In this document: piece by piece, positions 11,561 to 24,358 of the stretch
How the letters are laid out: each line of letters starts with the position of its first letter
Numbering within the stretch: position 1 is the first letter of the stretch
Notes under the pieces: generated by a model
What the model saw: the letters and a program-made list of their open reading frames with translations, nothing else
Told to the model about the DNA's origin: nothing
Databases searched by the model: none
From: Streblospio benedicti
Taxonomy: Eukaryota; Annelida; Polychaeta; Spionida; Spionidae
Direction: 5' to 3'
DNA: 64,000 nt
Assembly: GCA_019095985.1 (NCBI GenBank)
Contig: CM032659.1
Location: 5,834,707 to 5,898,706, forward strand
Position numbers and translations under genes: made by a program

Positions 11561-11754
11561 CCTCATTTACACTGACCGACCTCATTGACATCGCCCGAGT
11601 GACCGTGACCGCCGCCGTCCATATCGGTCCTATTGTCTGATGGGAATCCCAATGGCCACGGCTATTGTGTTTGTGCAGATGAGCTTTATGGGCCTTGATA
11701 ATCGATCTCAGCTGGTGAACCCCCAAATTGCCGCAAGCACCGATAGGATGTGTG

Positions 11755-11904
11755 GAGTAGAGCCTCTATTAGGACCACCTTTGGGTCTATTGTTAGGTGG
11801 TCTCAATAGAGGGGTCTCTCTGCAGAGGTTCATTTTGCGACTTTTGAAGGTTTGGGACCTTGGAAAGTGGTCTTATCATAGAGGGTCTTAGGAGGTTCGC
11901 CATG
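11755..11904. mobile_element. pogo/Tigger-like MITE, shortened copy
   Basis: AGTAGAGCCTCTATTAGGACC at the left and GGAGGTTCGCC near the right, with the usual GGTGGTCTCAATAGAGG interior. Confidence 0.75.
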
Positions 11905-12602
11905 TACGTGTCAGTCCACTAGGGCCGCGACTTTGAGGTTGGCAAATTCTACTTTCCGAATTATCTGTAATGCTCCACTGATTTTATTAGGGTTGGATCC
12001 GCGAAAATTTGACATGCGACAATGCGTGCGAAAATGCTAAATGATTCCGCAGTGACGGCAGTGGTAGTGGACGGATACGTGTTAGCTGTTTCTGCCTATG
12101 AATGCCGCCGAATTAAATGAGGGGCTAGTCTTTTGTCAGCTGGGAACAACAGCAGAACATCCTCCACTAAAAATAATGCTAGGTCGCTCTTCACAGGGCC
12201 ACGACAATGATTCCAGTGCATAGATATTGTAATTTGATCTAAGGCCATAGTGTCATTTAAAAGGGTGCCCAATGTGAATATAGACGTGTAATGTCAGAAA
12301 TCTCAAACCAATCAGCTCGCAGTGACCACTAGTAGTGGAGCGGATAAGTGTTAGAATCGTGCATATGGTGATACAAGCATCAAAATTGGCACCGAAAATA
12401 TGACTCTCAGGGGGTATGCTTATCATATCTTCAGGTTTCCGAAAAAATTAAGATGGTGGCCATTTTTCAAGATGGCCGCCATTCTGACCTTTTTCATACC
12501 TTTACATGCCTATTGGAATTGTACATAACTAGCCTCTAGAACTAAACCAGGTGAGGGTGCTAGGGCCCTACATTTTATTTATCACGGTCAAAATCACTAT
12601 TT
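11905..12602. other. Intergenic DNA with an AAGATGGC repeat patch
   Basis: Around 12450-12475, AAGATGGTGGCC and AAGATGGCCGCC form a short mirrored patch of a kind common in dispersed invertebrate repeats. Two related segments (CGCAGTGAC ... AGTGG ... CGGATA ... GTGTTAG) occur near 12050 and 12315, suggesting an old duplication. No gene seen. Confidence 0.4.
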
Positions 12603-12799
12603 CATATATATTCTAACAAATTGTAATGTCAAGGTTAACCCTGAATTAGATTTTTGATTGACTTCATCACAACGGTCAGGGCTAATGTTGGACCTAATAA
12701 ATTACTCAATCATATATATTCTAACAAATTGTAATGGCAAGGTTAACCCTTTTTGATTGACTTTAACACAATTGTCAGGGCTAATGTTGGACCTGATAA
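12603..12799. repeat. Tandem duplication, period 108 bp
   Basis: Two copies of a segment starting CATATATATTCTAACAAATT and ending GCTAATGTTGGACCT. The second lacks about 15 bp in the middle and has a few changes. Otherwise AT-rich, no coding potential. Confidence 0.9.
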
Positions 12800-13513
12800 T
12801 AGACATAGGGTATCAGAAATTGAAGCTATATTTGCAATTATGCTTTATCTTTTTGATAGAGATAGGCTGCTACTCTTAGTCCCTATGTTTGTTGGATTAT
12901 AAGTACAATCCATGACTTTGGCATGCACCTCTTATAGACTCATACATATCAGAAAGAGCTGAATGTAAGAGCATCATAACGTGAATCATCAGGCAGTGTT
13001 ATAGCACCTATCAATAACGAAATAAGAGTCAGTGTTACCAATGGGTTTAATAACATTGATGAGTTTAAGTAGTGAGTTATCTCCGTCCTGACAGCATGGA
13101 GTGGGGAACATTATTACACGTACTATATAAGTTTAAAAAGAGTACTAATGATTGTGCGAGTTAACCATATGTACCAGTATGTTGATGGATATGCATGTCA
13201 TATTCAGGGACACATGCAATGATAAGTTTAAACTGTTTAAAATTTACATAGCACTAATTTCGACGCCGAGTGTCCGCAAACTAGAATCACCAGGTCTCAT
13301 TTGGTCCGTTTGGCGCAGAGCTAAATGACACCCAATTCACGTGACTTGGTGATAGAAGCAAACCAGTCATTGATGGAGCGACATTGCGCGAAACCTACCC
13401 GTGAAATAACTCGCACGCATTTTTTGTTGCCCAAAGTCCTGGCCCTAGTGGAGTCCTAGCATAAGACGTGCCCCCAAATTGTTGCGTCAGTTAGAGATTG
13501 CACGGCCATTAGA
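12800..13513. other. Intergenic DNA, nothing recognised
   Basis: No gene, RNA or repeat boundary identified. Confidence 0.4.
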
Positions 13514-13870
13514 TACATGTAAATGTATATGTAAATGTCTGGTTTATGGTCTTCTTCCCCGAAGGACCCCGAAGGATGAGACGACTCTACATATACTCCA
13601 GGTCATTGGCACCCTTGTCATATTATATCCTTCTCAACTCCCTGGGGAGCATAACACACATCTTTTGGCTACCGTAGCGCAGACGTGCTAATCACTCACA
13701 TTTGTGTTCACTCGCCTGACCTGTATCTATTTAACGTGTAGGTACCACGGAGCAGTGTTCAACATGCTAGAGATAGGTTTGCTCAACACCGACCATCACA
13801 CCCGACCGGGAATCGAACCCACGACCTTCTGGTCAAGAGTCCAACTCCCTAACCACTCGGCCACAGAAGC
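13514..13870 (-). mobile_element. tRNA-Lys-like SINE (family S), near full length
   Basis: Read on the minus strand from 13870, it starts with a tRNA-like head (TGGCCGAGTGGTTAG A-box, GGACTCTTGACC anticodon-arm-like segment, GTGGGTTCGATTCC B-box). A body follows with TGTTGAGCAAAC, CACGTTAAATAGGTACAGGTC-like and GTTGAGAAGGATATA segments. It ends in the ACATTTACAT tail at 13514. The head resembles tRNA-Lys (CTT) in its anticodon arm and T-arm. It is a Pol III-type retroposon, not a functional tRNA gene, because the sequence after the T-arm continues into the SINE body. A LINE partner is not seen here. Confidence 0.9.
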
Positions 13871-14729
13871 ACCCATTTGGTGCCACTTGGTAGGCAGTTG
13901 GTGCTGAATTTAGCGCGACGGAAATTTTAAACATTTTAAAATTCTCGTGGCGACAAATGCACGTCTTGTGCCACTAGCCGTCACCAAGCGCTAGTTGGTC
14001 GGAGATGTGAGACATTGCACGTCATTAGGCACCTTTTTTTTAAGACACTGGACTCTTAGCTTAAGTGCGTAACATTGTTATGCTGGTTGTTTATGACAAG
14101 TACCTCTCTGGCTAGTCCCAATGGGAATTGTGGGCGTTGACTTTACATAGGATTCCATATGACAAACGTTTGTTGTCAATGTGTAACAAATCTCTTTTAG
14201 GGGACAAAACAATGTGTGGTTAATAATCAATAGCAGTCTCACACACAAAGAGACACAGAATATAAACACCGAATAGCCAATTATAAATAATCGTTCTACC
14301 TTTAGAAGTGTAGATGCATTCCTAATGAGTCATACATTCGAGCGTATGATATAGTAACGCATGCCTTTGATAGAATAATTGCCTTTGTCTAATGTTTTGT
14401 ACATTATTACTTCAGTCTGAAAAGCTCAAAATCTCTTCATGACAGAAGTAGAGCAGAACCAGCCAGAGGCACTAAAATGTATAACCCAAGACGTATCGTA
14501 GCCCTAAATTGAGATTTATAGATGATGTCAGCGTAAAAAGCAATTACTGATCTACAGAATAGGATGTCCAGTTCCTTCCAGCAAAAAGCAGCCACTTTTG
14601 TAATGATGACACATTGTTGGGATGTCACTTGCCAGATTACCTGTTTTGGGTTGCTATTTATAGTATTTTGTTGGACAAACGCCCGTAAAATAAACACAGT
14701 AACACACAGTTGATTATAACTTCATTTAG
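13871..14729. other. Intergenic DNA, nothing recognised
   Basis: AT-rich with only chance-length frames. Confidence 0.4.
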
Positions 14730-14807
14730 ATTTTATGCTAGCTTGTCTACTTGCTTGCCAACGTATACTAGTATTTACTAGCTTGCTTGCTAACGTATTT
14801 ACTTACA

Positions 14808-14845
<38 letters not shown>

Positions 14846-14892
14846 TCTTTCTTTCTTGGCTTTCTTTCCGGACTTTCTTTCTTTTCTTTATT

Positions 14893-14939
<47 letters not shown>

Positions 14940-14970
14940 GCTTGCGTACATACGTACTTTCTTTCTAGCT
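14730..14970. repeat. Compound microsatellite: (TTAC)n, (CTTT)n, (CT)n
   Basis: Degenerate CTTG/CTTAC words lead into a TTAC run (about 14808-14844), CTTT-rich sequence, and a pure CT run of about 40 bases (14896-14935). Open frames translated as Leu/Tyr or Ser/Leu repeats are artefacts of this. Confidence 0.97.
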
Positions 14971-15357
14971 AAGTACCAAACAGCAGAGTTACGAAGTACA
15001 GAGTAGCAGAGTAACCAACTCAAAGTCTACACATCTCACGAACTGCTCCAATCGCACATTAGTGGCCGCTTGATTGAACTACGCACAGCAATGCTGTTTA
15101 CTAATAAAGTATTTTACTGTCTTGCACATATTGATGTATGGCGACTATGGTATCTGGCAGGCATCGATCCCATGGTATATGTCACACACGTAATAGATTG
15201 CGCACCAAGTGCATGGCTGCTCAATTACTGCTTGTATAGACGGCAGATTTCTGGTTCAGTGGCTTTGTTTTGGGTGTGATAACAATCTCCACAGTTCAAA
15301 ATGTGAACTGATGGAATTGCAATGGTTTTTTACCTCCTCAGTCAGTGGTGTTTAGTA

Positions 15358-15533
15358 CAGTAGAACCACCAATTAAGACCACCTCTCTATTGAGACCACC
15401 TCTATAATAAGACCACTTTTCACCGTCTCGACACTTCATAAAGCTACCAATATGAACCTCGGTATAGAGACCACCTCTCTTTGAGACCACCTAACACTGG
15501 TCACAAAGGTGGCCCTAACAGAAAGGTTGTACA
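15358..15533. mobile_element. pogo/Tigger-like MITE, clear copy
   Basis: TA then CAGTAGAACCACC at the left, the GAGACCACCTCTATAATAAG interior, and a decayed right end AAAGGTTGTACA. Confidence 0.85.
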
Positions 15534-17504
15534 GGATAAAGTCAGTAATGTTTGCATTGGATAGGTAGGCCTATTGATGCATATTGAAAGTTGTCTTCTG
15601 TCATTTGATGGATGATACTGGGTCATTGTGCCGTATCTATGATCACGTTGGTTGTGAATGGCCGTCGTGCCTTTGAAGAAGCAGAACTTGAATGTGTTGC
15701 AGACTCAGGGGTGATAAACTTGACATCATAGGGACGCCATAAAATACGTCAAAGTGGCTATCTATAATCATAAAATTGTGATGATTTCTATATGTACCTT
15801 GACGGTTCGCTTTGCTTTTCTGCATCATTGGCATACGAGGATCTCTTCAACACAGGCTGTCACATCATACCATGTCCAGCTCAACAAATTCATCAACATA
15901 TTTCAGTTCATTGGTGTTAATGAAACTGTCATACCGTCACTAGTAACCCATAATTTAAATGAAACCTTCACAACTCTTTCCATGAATCTCTTCTGCACTG
16001 CAGATATCTTCAGTGCTACAATATATCTCTGTGGGTTAAACTGTCTCTTTCAACTGGCAATAATTTGCAGAACGTTTGTCGCAGACAAAGTAAATATCCG
16101 TTTTTCTTACTTGGCCTCTAAGATATCATGTTCGACACAACTAAACCTAAATTATTCTACAAATACATATATTATTCTACAAATACGGATGATGGGCTAT
16201 TCTCTGTTTCTTCTATTTTGGATGGAATATTGAGTCCATAATATACCAGGATGTAAAAGTAGTCTGTTACTGGTGCCATGTGTGTACGTAGACCAATGAT
16301 GCCTCTTGCCGTTGAGTACATTAAATGGCACAGAGAGGTGTGCAGTCTTGTAGGTGAACTATACTGCTACATTAATACATGCTAGAATCGCTATTTCTAA
16401 CTTGTGACATACTCTTCTAATGGTTTAATGCTCTAAACTACACATATACTAAAGTGTGAACGTATAGAGAGAACTAGTGGTAGAAGTAATGATGTATATT
16501 ATTAGGCGTTTTCCAGGTGTGGAAAACACAACGTTGAAGTACTGCCGCCCTTAGCTTCCTCACCGTATCAAAAGTAAGGTGCATAAACCCAATTGATAAC
16601 AGCATCATTGGAACAGTTGGCCTCATATCAGAAACGTCAAAGCTATCTCATTAGGCATGACGCTCTAATGTGAAGGTGGAAGGTGCAACCAATCACCGCC
16701 TGACTGGTGGCACCTCCAGACAGCGCTATCGAAGGCCTGGTTCACATGGTAGATAACTGCAGCTCACCAACGAGTCTTAGTATCGTGCTTTAGCCACATG
16801 AATCGGTCTAGACATGCGCTACTACGGTGTACATTCTAGATCATCCAAACGTAGTTAGATCCCATACTGCCAATAGTAATGCGTAGGCATGCATGGATGT
16901 CAAAATAATGGGAACAAACTGAAGGAAAGAGACGAACTGAGCAGATATCAAGATTCTGTATGTATTCAACAACATCTTTATGTTGCCTATAACTCATAAA
17001 CCACAAGAAACCATAAATCAACTATTGAATTTTAGCACGTTATTCCAGCTGTTTGCATTGATTCCCATTGCTCGTGTTACATACATTGAGTCTTTGCTGC
17101 CAAAAAATGCTGTAGCCGAGCAATTTATGAAACTGCAGGTTGTTTGTTAGAAAGTGGCAGCCGCCCGGTGGGTAAACGCACAGGTCTGTTTAAACACAGT
17201 GGGCACCAGTTGCTGTAATTGAAATGAGGTGTCATTGGACTCTCCTGTGAGAAGGTTGTTTTGAATTGTAAATGGTTTATGTTGTTGTTTTTAAAGACAC
17301 ATGTGCATGGTGGTGGTGTTATGCATTGAGGTGATGTTGGAGTCTTGGGGGATGGTTGTGGTTTGAGTTTTGATTGGTTTGTAACTGTTTTGTATCCGCT
17401 ATTCGTGTGTGCGTCGTTAATGATAGACTGAAGCTATATTTCCTGAAAAGGTGTAGTAGTATGTGGTGAAGGGTGTGATATGTACATATTGGTTTGGGGG
17501 TCAA
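15534..17504. other. Intergenic DNA with one long chance-like frame
   Basis: A 159-codon plus-strand frame at 15754-16233 has no domain, and its hydrophobic composition follows T-rich DNA, so I do not call it a gene. A direct repeat (TATTCTACAAATAC) lies near 16153-16187. Nothing else is seen. Confidence 0.4.
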
Positions 17505-17760
17505 TGGAGGCGAATTTAAAGAGGCTGGAACGGTGCACGGTGGGGGTTGTTGGGTGTGGGCGATTGGGATGTTTGTAGAGTGTTGGTGGGTGGTTTGGGT
17601 TGGGTTTGGGGGATTTTGTTTGGGTTTGTTTGGGTTGCGTTTGGTTTGGTTTGGTTGGTTTGGTTTGTGTTGGGTTGGGTGTTGGTGGGCTGGTTTGTGT
17701 TGGGTGGGTTGGGCTGTGGTGAGTGGTTGACTTGGGATGGGTTGGGTTGAGCTGCTGTGA
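17505..17760 (+). repeat. G/T-rich tract with G-quadruplex potential
   Basis: About 250 bp built of TTTGGG, TTGGG and GGTTTGGTTTGG words with many runs of three or more G. The complementary strand is C/A-rich. Open frames rich in Trp/Gly/Val or Pro/Thr/Asn come from this composition. It resembles a degenerate telomere-like tract but lacks regular TTAGGG units. Confidence 0.8.
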
Positions 17761-20700
17761 CTTCAACCAGGCTGCTTGTTTAGAGCAGCACCCCACGGGC
17801 ACCCAACGGATGATGCCAACATTCAGTGACAGCAGCACTCCACTAATAACACAATGATCACATAATCCCTTGATTGTCACAGCAAATGGCTCTACACATT
17901 GACCACTGACATGTGCACCATGCGTGGCCAGAGGGCGTTATGTTCAAGGGTTGTGTCCTACTGTCAACGATCACAGATTGTGACAGCTTTGCCAAATGGA
18001 TTTTCGCCTGCTGTTAGGACCTTTCATGTTGGGTCGCCAGCAACATGTATAAAGCTGGGCTCAAAATGCGCATATTGGAAATCATTAAACCCTATGTAGG
18101 ATTTTTTCGTGCAACCTATCAATGATGAATAATTTTACATATACTTTGACTCATTTTGTTGGAGCTCACTGGAACACTTATGAGTTAACGCACCCAGTAT
18201 ATATCTGAGTATTATCCGCAAGTAGTACAGTACTGTTGATGGCGATGGGAGGCTAACACCACTTACAGATTCAAATTGATGACGAGGGGCGGGGGGGGGG
18301 GTAAAGCGGGGTGCAACCACTGGATTTATACCTCTTTTATGTGCGAAACTTTGTGGTGGATAAGTCAAAACTCCATAAAAATAAAATTTTGGGGTGATAA
18401 GGGGAGGGATTGTCCGTGTATCTGCCAATGAGGAACAGGTATGCAAATGTAAAAAGAATATTGAAATAAATGCACATTTCTGAATATTTGAGTCAAGCTA
18501 TAGTAACTAATAAAACCCATTAAAAAGTTCAATTATTGTGCTGTACTGTCTCCATTACAAGCTAACGTTTCTGGTCCAAAGATTATACACATAATAATAA
18601 ACAAGTGTAAACTATCCTACAGTGGAGTTTACTACTACAGCAAACCCCACAAAATGTACTGCTTTAAACTGGCAAACAATACCTTCTTACATAGATGGTC
18701 AATTAACCAGCTAATTCACAAGTTCTTCATAAGGTTCTCCATCGTTCGCCACAGTCGCAAGGGGTAAAGAAAGGAACTTCGAATCGTGGCCATTTTGCAA
18801 AGTTTCTTCTGAATGTGACTTTGATTTTTGCCACAACCGCTATGTGTTGACGATAAAGAAACACACAAGAGTCTATGTGGCAATATGTGACTGTAATGTT
18901 CGCCATCTCTCATTTATCGTATGACATATTGGCAGCAGTATATGATGTTATGATTGGACAATGGCAGTTATTATACTTTATGAGGCAGTGTTATTGATGA
19001 GAACATGTATTTGTGTACAACACCACATATTTTTTGTTGGTGTGCAGTTTTTTATTCGATACAAATTGAACGCATAAACTGTCTGATGTAATGCAGGATA
19101 CAGTGTCTTTTGAATAGCTCAAGAAAAGTTTAATGGCAAAATTATTTTGTTGATAGACCAGCAGACGTTTGTTTAATATGATTATTGTACAATGAGAGGG
19201 GAGGACAATTTACAACAATGGGCTAGATATTGTGTATAATTATATAAATTCTCACAATTTTATAGAAACTCTTACAATCGGACCTACCTAGTTCAATCCC
19301 AAATACTGGCTGTTTAAAATACATTGACTAGAAACCTAGATATTGAAGCAATACAATTCTTCTGAAAACAAAATCCATATTTTCCAAATTTGGAAACCAT
19401 ACATAATAGTCAAGTAACTATAATATACAGCATATTGCTACGAAAATCCAAGAATAAAAAAGTAAGCACAATTATGTTTGTCCCAGAATAAAACTATACA
19501 CAGCCAAGACAGAAGAAACAGAGGAACCCAGCACAAGAGAGTGCCGCAACATCTGTTTTCAGGTCCTTTATCATTTTACCATCTGCCTCCCAGTTGCAAC
19601 GTGTCAGCTTCTGGTTTGGCCACGTCAGCGGATGGATTAGTGCTTAATCCTATAATCCCTCGGCTTAATCCGCACTTTTATGATAGACCCTCGTAAGATA
19701 ATTAAAAAATGTTCGGGATTGGCGATATTGAGTTGATAGCAAACTTATGTTCATAAATGTAGTTGAAGGCAAATGCAAGGATGGTATATTGATAAAATAT
19801 AGTATCCTTGGTAAATGATACTCATCAAGATAACCAAATAGTGTTGATGAGCGACATATAGAATGTTGGTCTGGAATTTGTTACAATTGCTTGGGTGGCT
19901 GTATATGATGTTCTTACGTTTGTCATATAGATATCTAGATAGTTGTTTAAGGTCCATGCACAATTGTACATATGATGTGTACGTTGTAGGACCACGGTAT
20001 TCCACATTGCTTGCTTGACTGCGTCTGGCAGTATTGTAGGTCTAGATTTTCAAACTTGAGTTAAGCCGAGGGCACAACCAACTTTACCGCTTCTCTACTG
20101 CCGTCTACGAGCCAAAATCATAGAAACCGTGGGAATCAGTTCATGTTGAGTGCGTCGAAAGTGAGGCAAAAGTACGCTTTTCAAAGTGAGACAGTACGGA
20201 GACAGTAAAGGGAGTTTGACATGTATGTGGATGATGACATTCCTGCGAAATACACCACAGAAAGTAAAAACAAAAACGTACTGTCAAAATGCCCGCAGTG
20301 CAGGTTGTACCCTTAGCTTTACAGCAGCCTTTACACTGCTGCACCACACCATCCTAACCTACATATGTTTCGTTACGCCTCGTCGGAACAGCACACGATT
20401 TGTCATTAGGTTTTAGACTGATATAAAAAAGTTCAACATCTAAAATGCATGTAAAACCAGCCAGACATATTTGTGTGATTTTTTCGTGTTGATTTGCAAC
20501 ATCACCAATTCTGTGTAAACTTGCTTTAGCCAATAGATCTAGAGGCAAGTGGAGTTTGATTTTGTTAGTATGCTCTATATCATATAACTGTTGTCTAATA
20601 TTATCAATAGTGTATTGCTTTCTTTACGGCTGTATTCTTGATCAGGTTACATTTGTTTTTGTTCTAAAGTTTAATTTTGATTTCAATTTTACTCATAATT

Positions 20701-21415
20701 ATTCACACACATACCAAAACCAGCTTAACCATAGACTTACTACCAACCACTACAACTTAATATTATGTTGTGTTTCTCTTCACATAAGTTTTATAATGTT
20801 TATGTGTAGGTTGATACAGACCTTCAATCCCCAGCTTTCCACACGGGTTTAATCACTTAATAGACCTGTGACATTTGCAGGAATGAGATTATTTTCTCAA
20901 CACCAAAGCCCTGATGGCGTTGAGAGGTATTAAGAAATTGTGCAAATATCAAAGCTTTCCCAACAATTCATATAGTGAGTGAACAATCTCTGCGGATATG
21001 AGAACACGATTACACCGGCTGACTTTGCATGACTGTAAAATCAAATTAGGGGATTGAAACTTTATATCTGTTTTGCTTTCCAGTGCTATTTCGGTATTGT
21101 GTAAAACGAAGGTGATTAGTAGACTGGGCTTCCCCATTCTATTTATAGACACGGCATTCCCCCACATGACATCATCCACCGGAAGTGATGTCAAGTGCCC
21201 AACCGATGCTACTAGTTGTTTAAAATAAACAAAAAGGCACATCACACATGAGATGTATCAGTTCTACAGTGTACTTGACCTACATATGCCATTCTCATGA
21301 ATTGTCTATGTCAATGCACACGTGAATCTTGTAATATTACATACAGTGTGAACGAGATTCCCATATGAGGACGATGTCCTATGTACAGCTCAATACAAAA
21401 TTATAAAATCATCTA
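17761..21415. other. Intergenic DNA, nothing recognised
   Basis: AT-rich with scattered short frames only. A G-run lies near 18290. No RNA gene or repeat family boundary was identified. Confidence 0.4.
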
Positions 21416-21592
21416 CAATAGAACCTCCCTATTAGGACCAAATTTGGGACCAGTGTTAGGTGGTTTCAAAAGAGAGGTGGTCTCTATACAGAGGCTCATT
21501 TTGCCAGTTTTTAAAGGTTTGAGGCCATGAAAAGAGGTCTTATTATAGAGGTGGCCTCAAAAGAGAGGTGGTCTTAGTTGGAGGTTCTACTG
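21416..21592. mobile_element. pogo/Tigger-like MITE, clear copy
   Basis: TA CAATAGAACCTCC at the left and GGAGGTTCTACTG TA at the right; 177 bp. Confidence 0.9.
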
Positions 21593-22342
21593 TAGTTGAT
21601 TAATATGCAAGCCTATGGTCAACCATACAATGACCCTCATGCACTTTCCTGTCACTTCCTGTTCCTACAAATCCTGCAATATTCACTAGCTGTGAGGATG
21701 ATGTGTGTGCAGGTGTGGCAATCTTCATGTAATCAGCCATACAGCACAACCTATCTATGAGGAACACCCATATAATATGACTGCCCTCAATATGAAGAAG
21801 CAGTCTTCTTTCTTCATGGAGTTTCTTTTAAATGGAGGTTGATGATCTAATCTTTATTGCTGATTTGAACTATCAAAAATGATCTCTTCTTTGAGGCGGT
21901 CTTAATTGGAGGTTACATACATGCAACTAAGATTTATCCTCTTTATTGATTATCCACATAATGTACGCGTGCCGTGCTCGCTAACGAGTGCATGATGACT
22001 GAGTGCAATATGGCTAATTGCGGCACGTCGTGTTGCGTCGATACCCGGCATGGGGAATGTGCATGACTAGGGCCTAATGGCGACTCAAGTGGGTCCGTGT
22101 CTTATACACCTGTACGGCTGCTAATTCTGGTGAATTAGAGGGAGACGCTAGTGTCTTGTGACGTCATAGATACGTCATTTTGGTCCTTGTTTCAGGTTTA
22201 CTTATAGTAGATAATAGCTGAGATGATTCGCAGAGACAGGTGCATGTAAATGTCATTACTTTTGTGTTAAACTATGCTTTGAACTATTTTTTGGGAGGAA
22301 TCTCACCTGAAGCTTTCGGACATTCTCGTGGCTTTTGTCGCA
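21593..22342. other. Intergenic DNA, nothing recognised
   Basis: No gene seen. GTGCCGTGCTC near 21967 reappears inverted near 22957 (see rejected items). Confidence 0.4.
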
Positions 22343-22638
22343 CATTGTAAATGTCTAGTTTATGGTGTCTCCTTCCTGGCTAAGCAGAATTAGACGACTC
22401 TATAAGAGTCTATATCCGGGGTCTACATGCACACCAGGTCATTGACATATTTTTCATACTTTATCTTTCCCAACCCCCTGCAAGCATACAGCTAATCGCA
22501 ACGTAGTGCAAAAGTGGATATCAATCTACATTAGTGTTCCCTTGCCTGACCTGTACCTATTTAACGTATAGGTACCACGGGTCAGTGTGCAACTGTTTAG
22601 GGATGAGTTTGCTCAGCAACCACCACCAGACCGACAAC
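22343..22638 (-). mobile_element. SINE family S, head missing
   Basis: Minus-strand copy with the ACATTTAC-type tail at 22343, body segments (CCAATGACCTGG-like, TACGTTAAATAGGTACAGGTC-like, TGCTGAGCAAAC) and no tRNA head beyond 22638. 5' truncation is typical of target-primed retroposition. Confidence 0.8.
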
Positions 22639-24052
22639 GTGCATACACATTCTCATCTTATTGTCAAAAGAAGAGTATCTCAGTCAATGAGAACTCTCAT
22701 AATACTCTAATAATTTGTGAATGCAAGCAGTGTACATTATGTACAAATATCATATTTCTTTTAATTGCTGTATTCATCTATCGGTGGGGTGATTTTGGAG
22801 ACTTTTAGCAGTAAGTAGCTGACATATGGATCTATCTATTAACACACTAATACAAATTGTTGCTATTACTTTGACGTTAATTGTATCTACCCTGGAGTAT
22901 AACCACACACGTGTTGTTTGCCGGCCGTGCCGTACATCGTTAGGGTACACAGCTAATGAGCACGGCACAAACGATGGCTCGATGATGTTTGTTCGTACGG
23001 ACAGAACGGCTCAGCTTGAAAGCATATATGTACAATTATACAGACAGTTTTTGTTTGTAATCGCGTGCTTGTTATATCTGTAGTGTTCATGGTTTATAGT
23101 GTAATAGCTGTATAATCCCCTATGATAGGTAGACTAAGACAGGGATTCTAGTGTTTAGGAGAGCCTGAGGGGGCCTTTATTTTTTGTATGAAAGGAACCT
23201 GCATTTGAGGGCAGGCTGAGGGGTCTACATACATGAACCCCAACGTTGTTCTTCAGGTAGAACCAATATGCCGGTGTGCTATACACTGGAAATACGGATA
23301 ACACGCAAATATCTATTTCCTAGTATGATAGTATCCCTTCACGCTGGTCTCCAAATAAAAATACGACGTAGAAGAGCGTATCGTGACAGACTTTTATGAT
23401 ATACCATAACGATATAGCAATGCCACAGCATCTGATCTATTATTACGCAATGCAATAAATCATAACGTCCCCCGCCATCATCAGTCAGCCCCTGGCGGCG
23501 TAATCTCACACTAGTCCACAGTGCGCACATTACGTCATTCGTCATCGCGTCTCATGAAATATACGCTGCAAACTACCGGCGATCCATCACTTGGTACTAG
23601 TCAATCATACATGAAAAATGGAACACATCCTCAGATTGCACAGCATACCAGGCAAAATTCTGATAATCAAGACATGATTGCATTTTAATTGTGAGCCGTT
23701 GTATCCTTGCAGAGGCCTGCTGTGCTGGGGGTTATAGGGTTGCACTTTGCGCGGTGGGAGGGCTTCTAGAGTTCCGGGTCGATTTAGATGTTTTGGCAAT
23801 TGTGTCTTTGAATTAGGACTCTGAATGTACTAGTTAGAAGACGTACTTGATGTATGAGCTATTTCTGCTAGCTATGCGTACCTACACGTTAAATAGGTAT
23901 AGGTCAGGCCATCTTCCCCTGAGAAGGTGGTCATATTTGGGTGCGAACATCTCTGTGTTACAGTACTCAACCGGCTCTGAAATGAAACACAGTAGTGTTA
24001 GATACTGAAGTAAAATGAAGTAACATCTGATACTGAATTCCATCATGCAGAG
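22639..24052. other. Intergenic DNA, with a small SINE scrap
   Basis: A short SINE family S scrap (TACACGTTAAATAGGTATAG followed by GTCAGG) lies at about 23879-23912. No gene seen. Confidence 0.4.
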
Positions 24053-24245
24053 ATTTCATAAATTGTAAGATTCATTCGTTGTTAGGGCATTTGAATTAGT
24101 ATATAGAAAAATGTTTTATAAATCGACTAGATTGATTAATGTAATTTGTTGAAAATGCACAGATTTCACATTGTTATTGTATAGCAATATAAATACTTCA
24201 CACAAAACGTCTGTTATTGAGTTCGGATTCCATTAACTAAGAACT
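24053..24245 (+). repeat. Diverged copy of repeat X (partial)
   Basis: Shares with 25150-25365 the run TTTCATAAATTGTAA, TAGCAATATAAATACT and TTCGGATTCCATTA, and more distantly the 3' part of repeat X (AATCATCATACAC, GTAGAGGTCCGTGTGCCATA). Old copy. Confidence 0.5.
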
Positions 24246-24286
24246 TCATTGCAAGTGTGAGCAAAGTTAGAGTAGGTACGGCCGTG

Positions 24287-24358
24287 CCCGAGGCGGGTGG
24301 ATTTTAACATCCACCCCAATTCGTGAGGCCACTAACTAATATGCATTGCCTCGGGCCT
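24287..24358. repeat. Nested hairpin, GCCCGAGGC ... GCCTCGGGC
   Basis: Outer arms GCCCGAGGC and GCCTCGGGC enclose an inner hairpin GGGTGGAT ... ATCCACCC. It may be a small foldback element or a structured RNA; nothing else supports either. Confidence 0.4.

Noticed and set aside
11051-11726. Two overlapping minus-strand frames of 142 and 210 codons
   Set aside because: They lie across a SINE and its flank in reverse and have no recognisable protein character.
13799-13870. tRNA-Lys gene on the minus strand
   Set aside because: A- and B-box-like words are present, but the sequence continues into a conserved SINE body with an ACATTT tail, and the same composite recurs at 26784 and 38609.
14735-15023. 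Leu/Ser-rich and Arg/Glu-rich open frames
   Set aside because: They are translations of a compound microsatellite.
15754-16233. 159-codon hydrophobic open frame
   Set aside because: Composition follows T-rich DNA. No domain, splice context or conserved pattern supports it.
17434-17880. Pro/Thr/Asn-rich 148-codon and Trp/Gly-rich frames
   Set aside because: They reflect the G/T-rich tract and lack any non-repetitive protein signal.
21967-22967. Inverted pair GTGCCGTGCTC / GAGCACGGCAC as transposon ends
   Set aside because: The match is only about 16 bp and does not extend, and no target duplication is seen.
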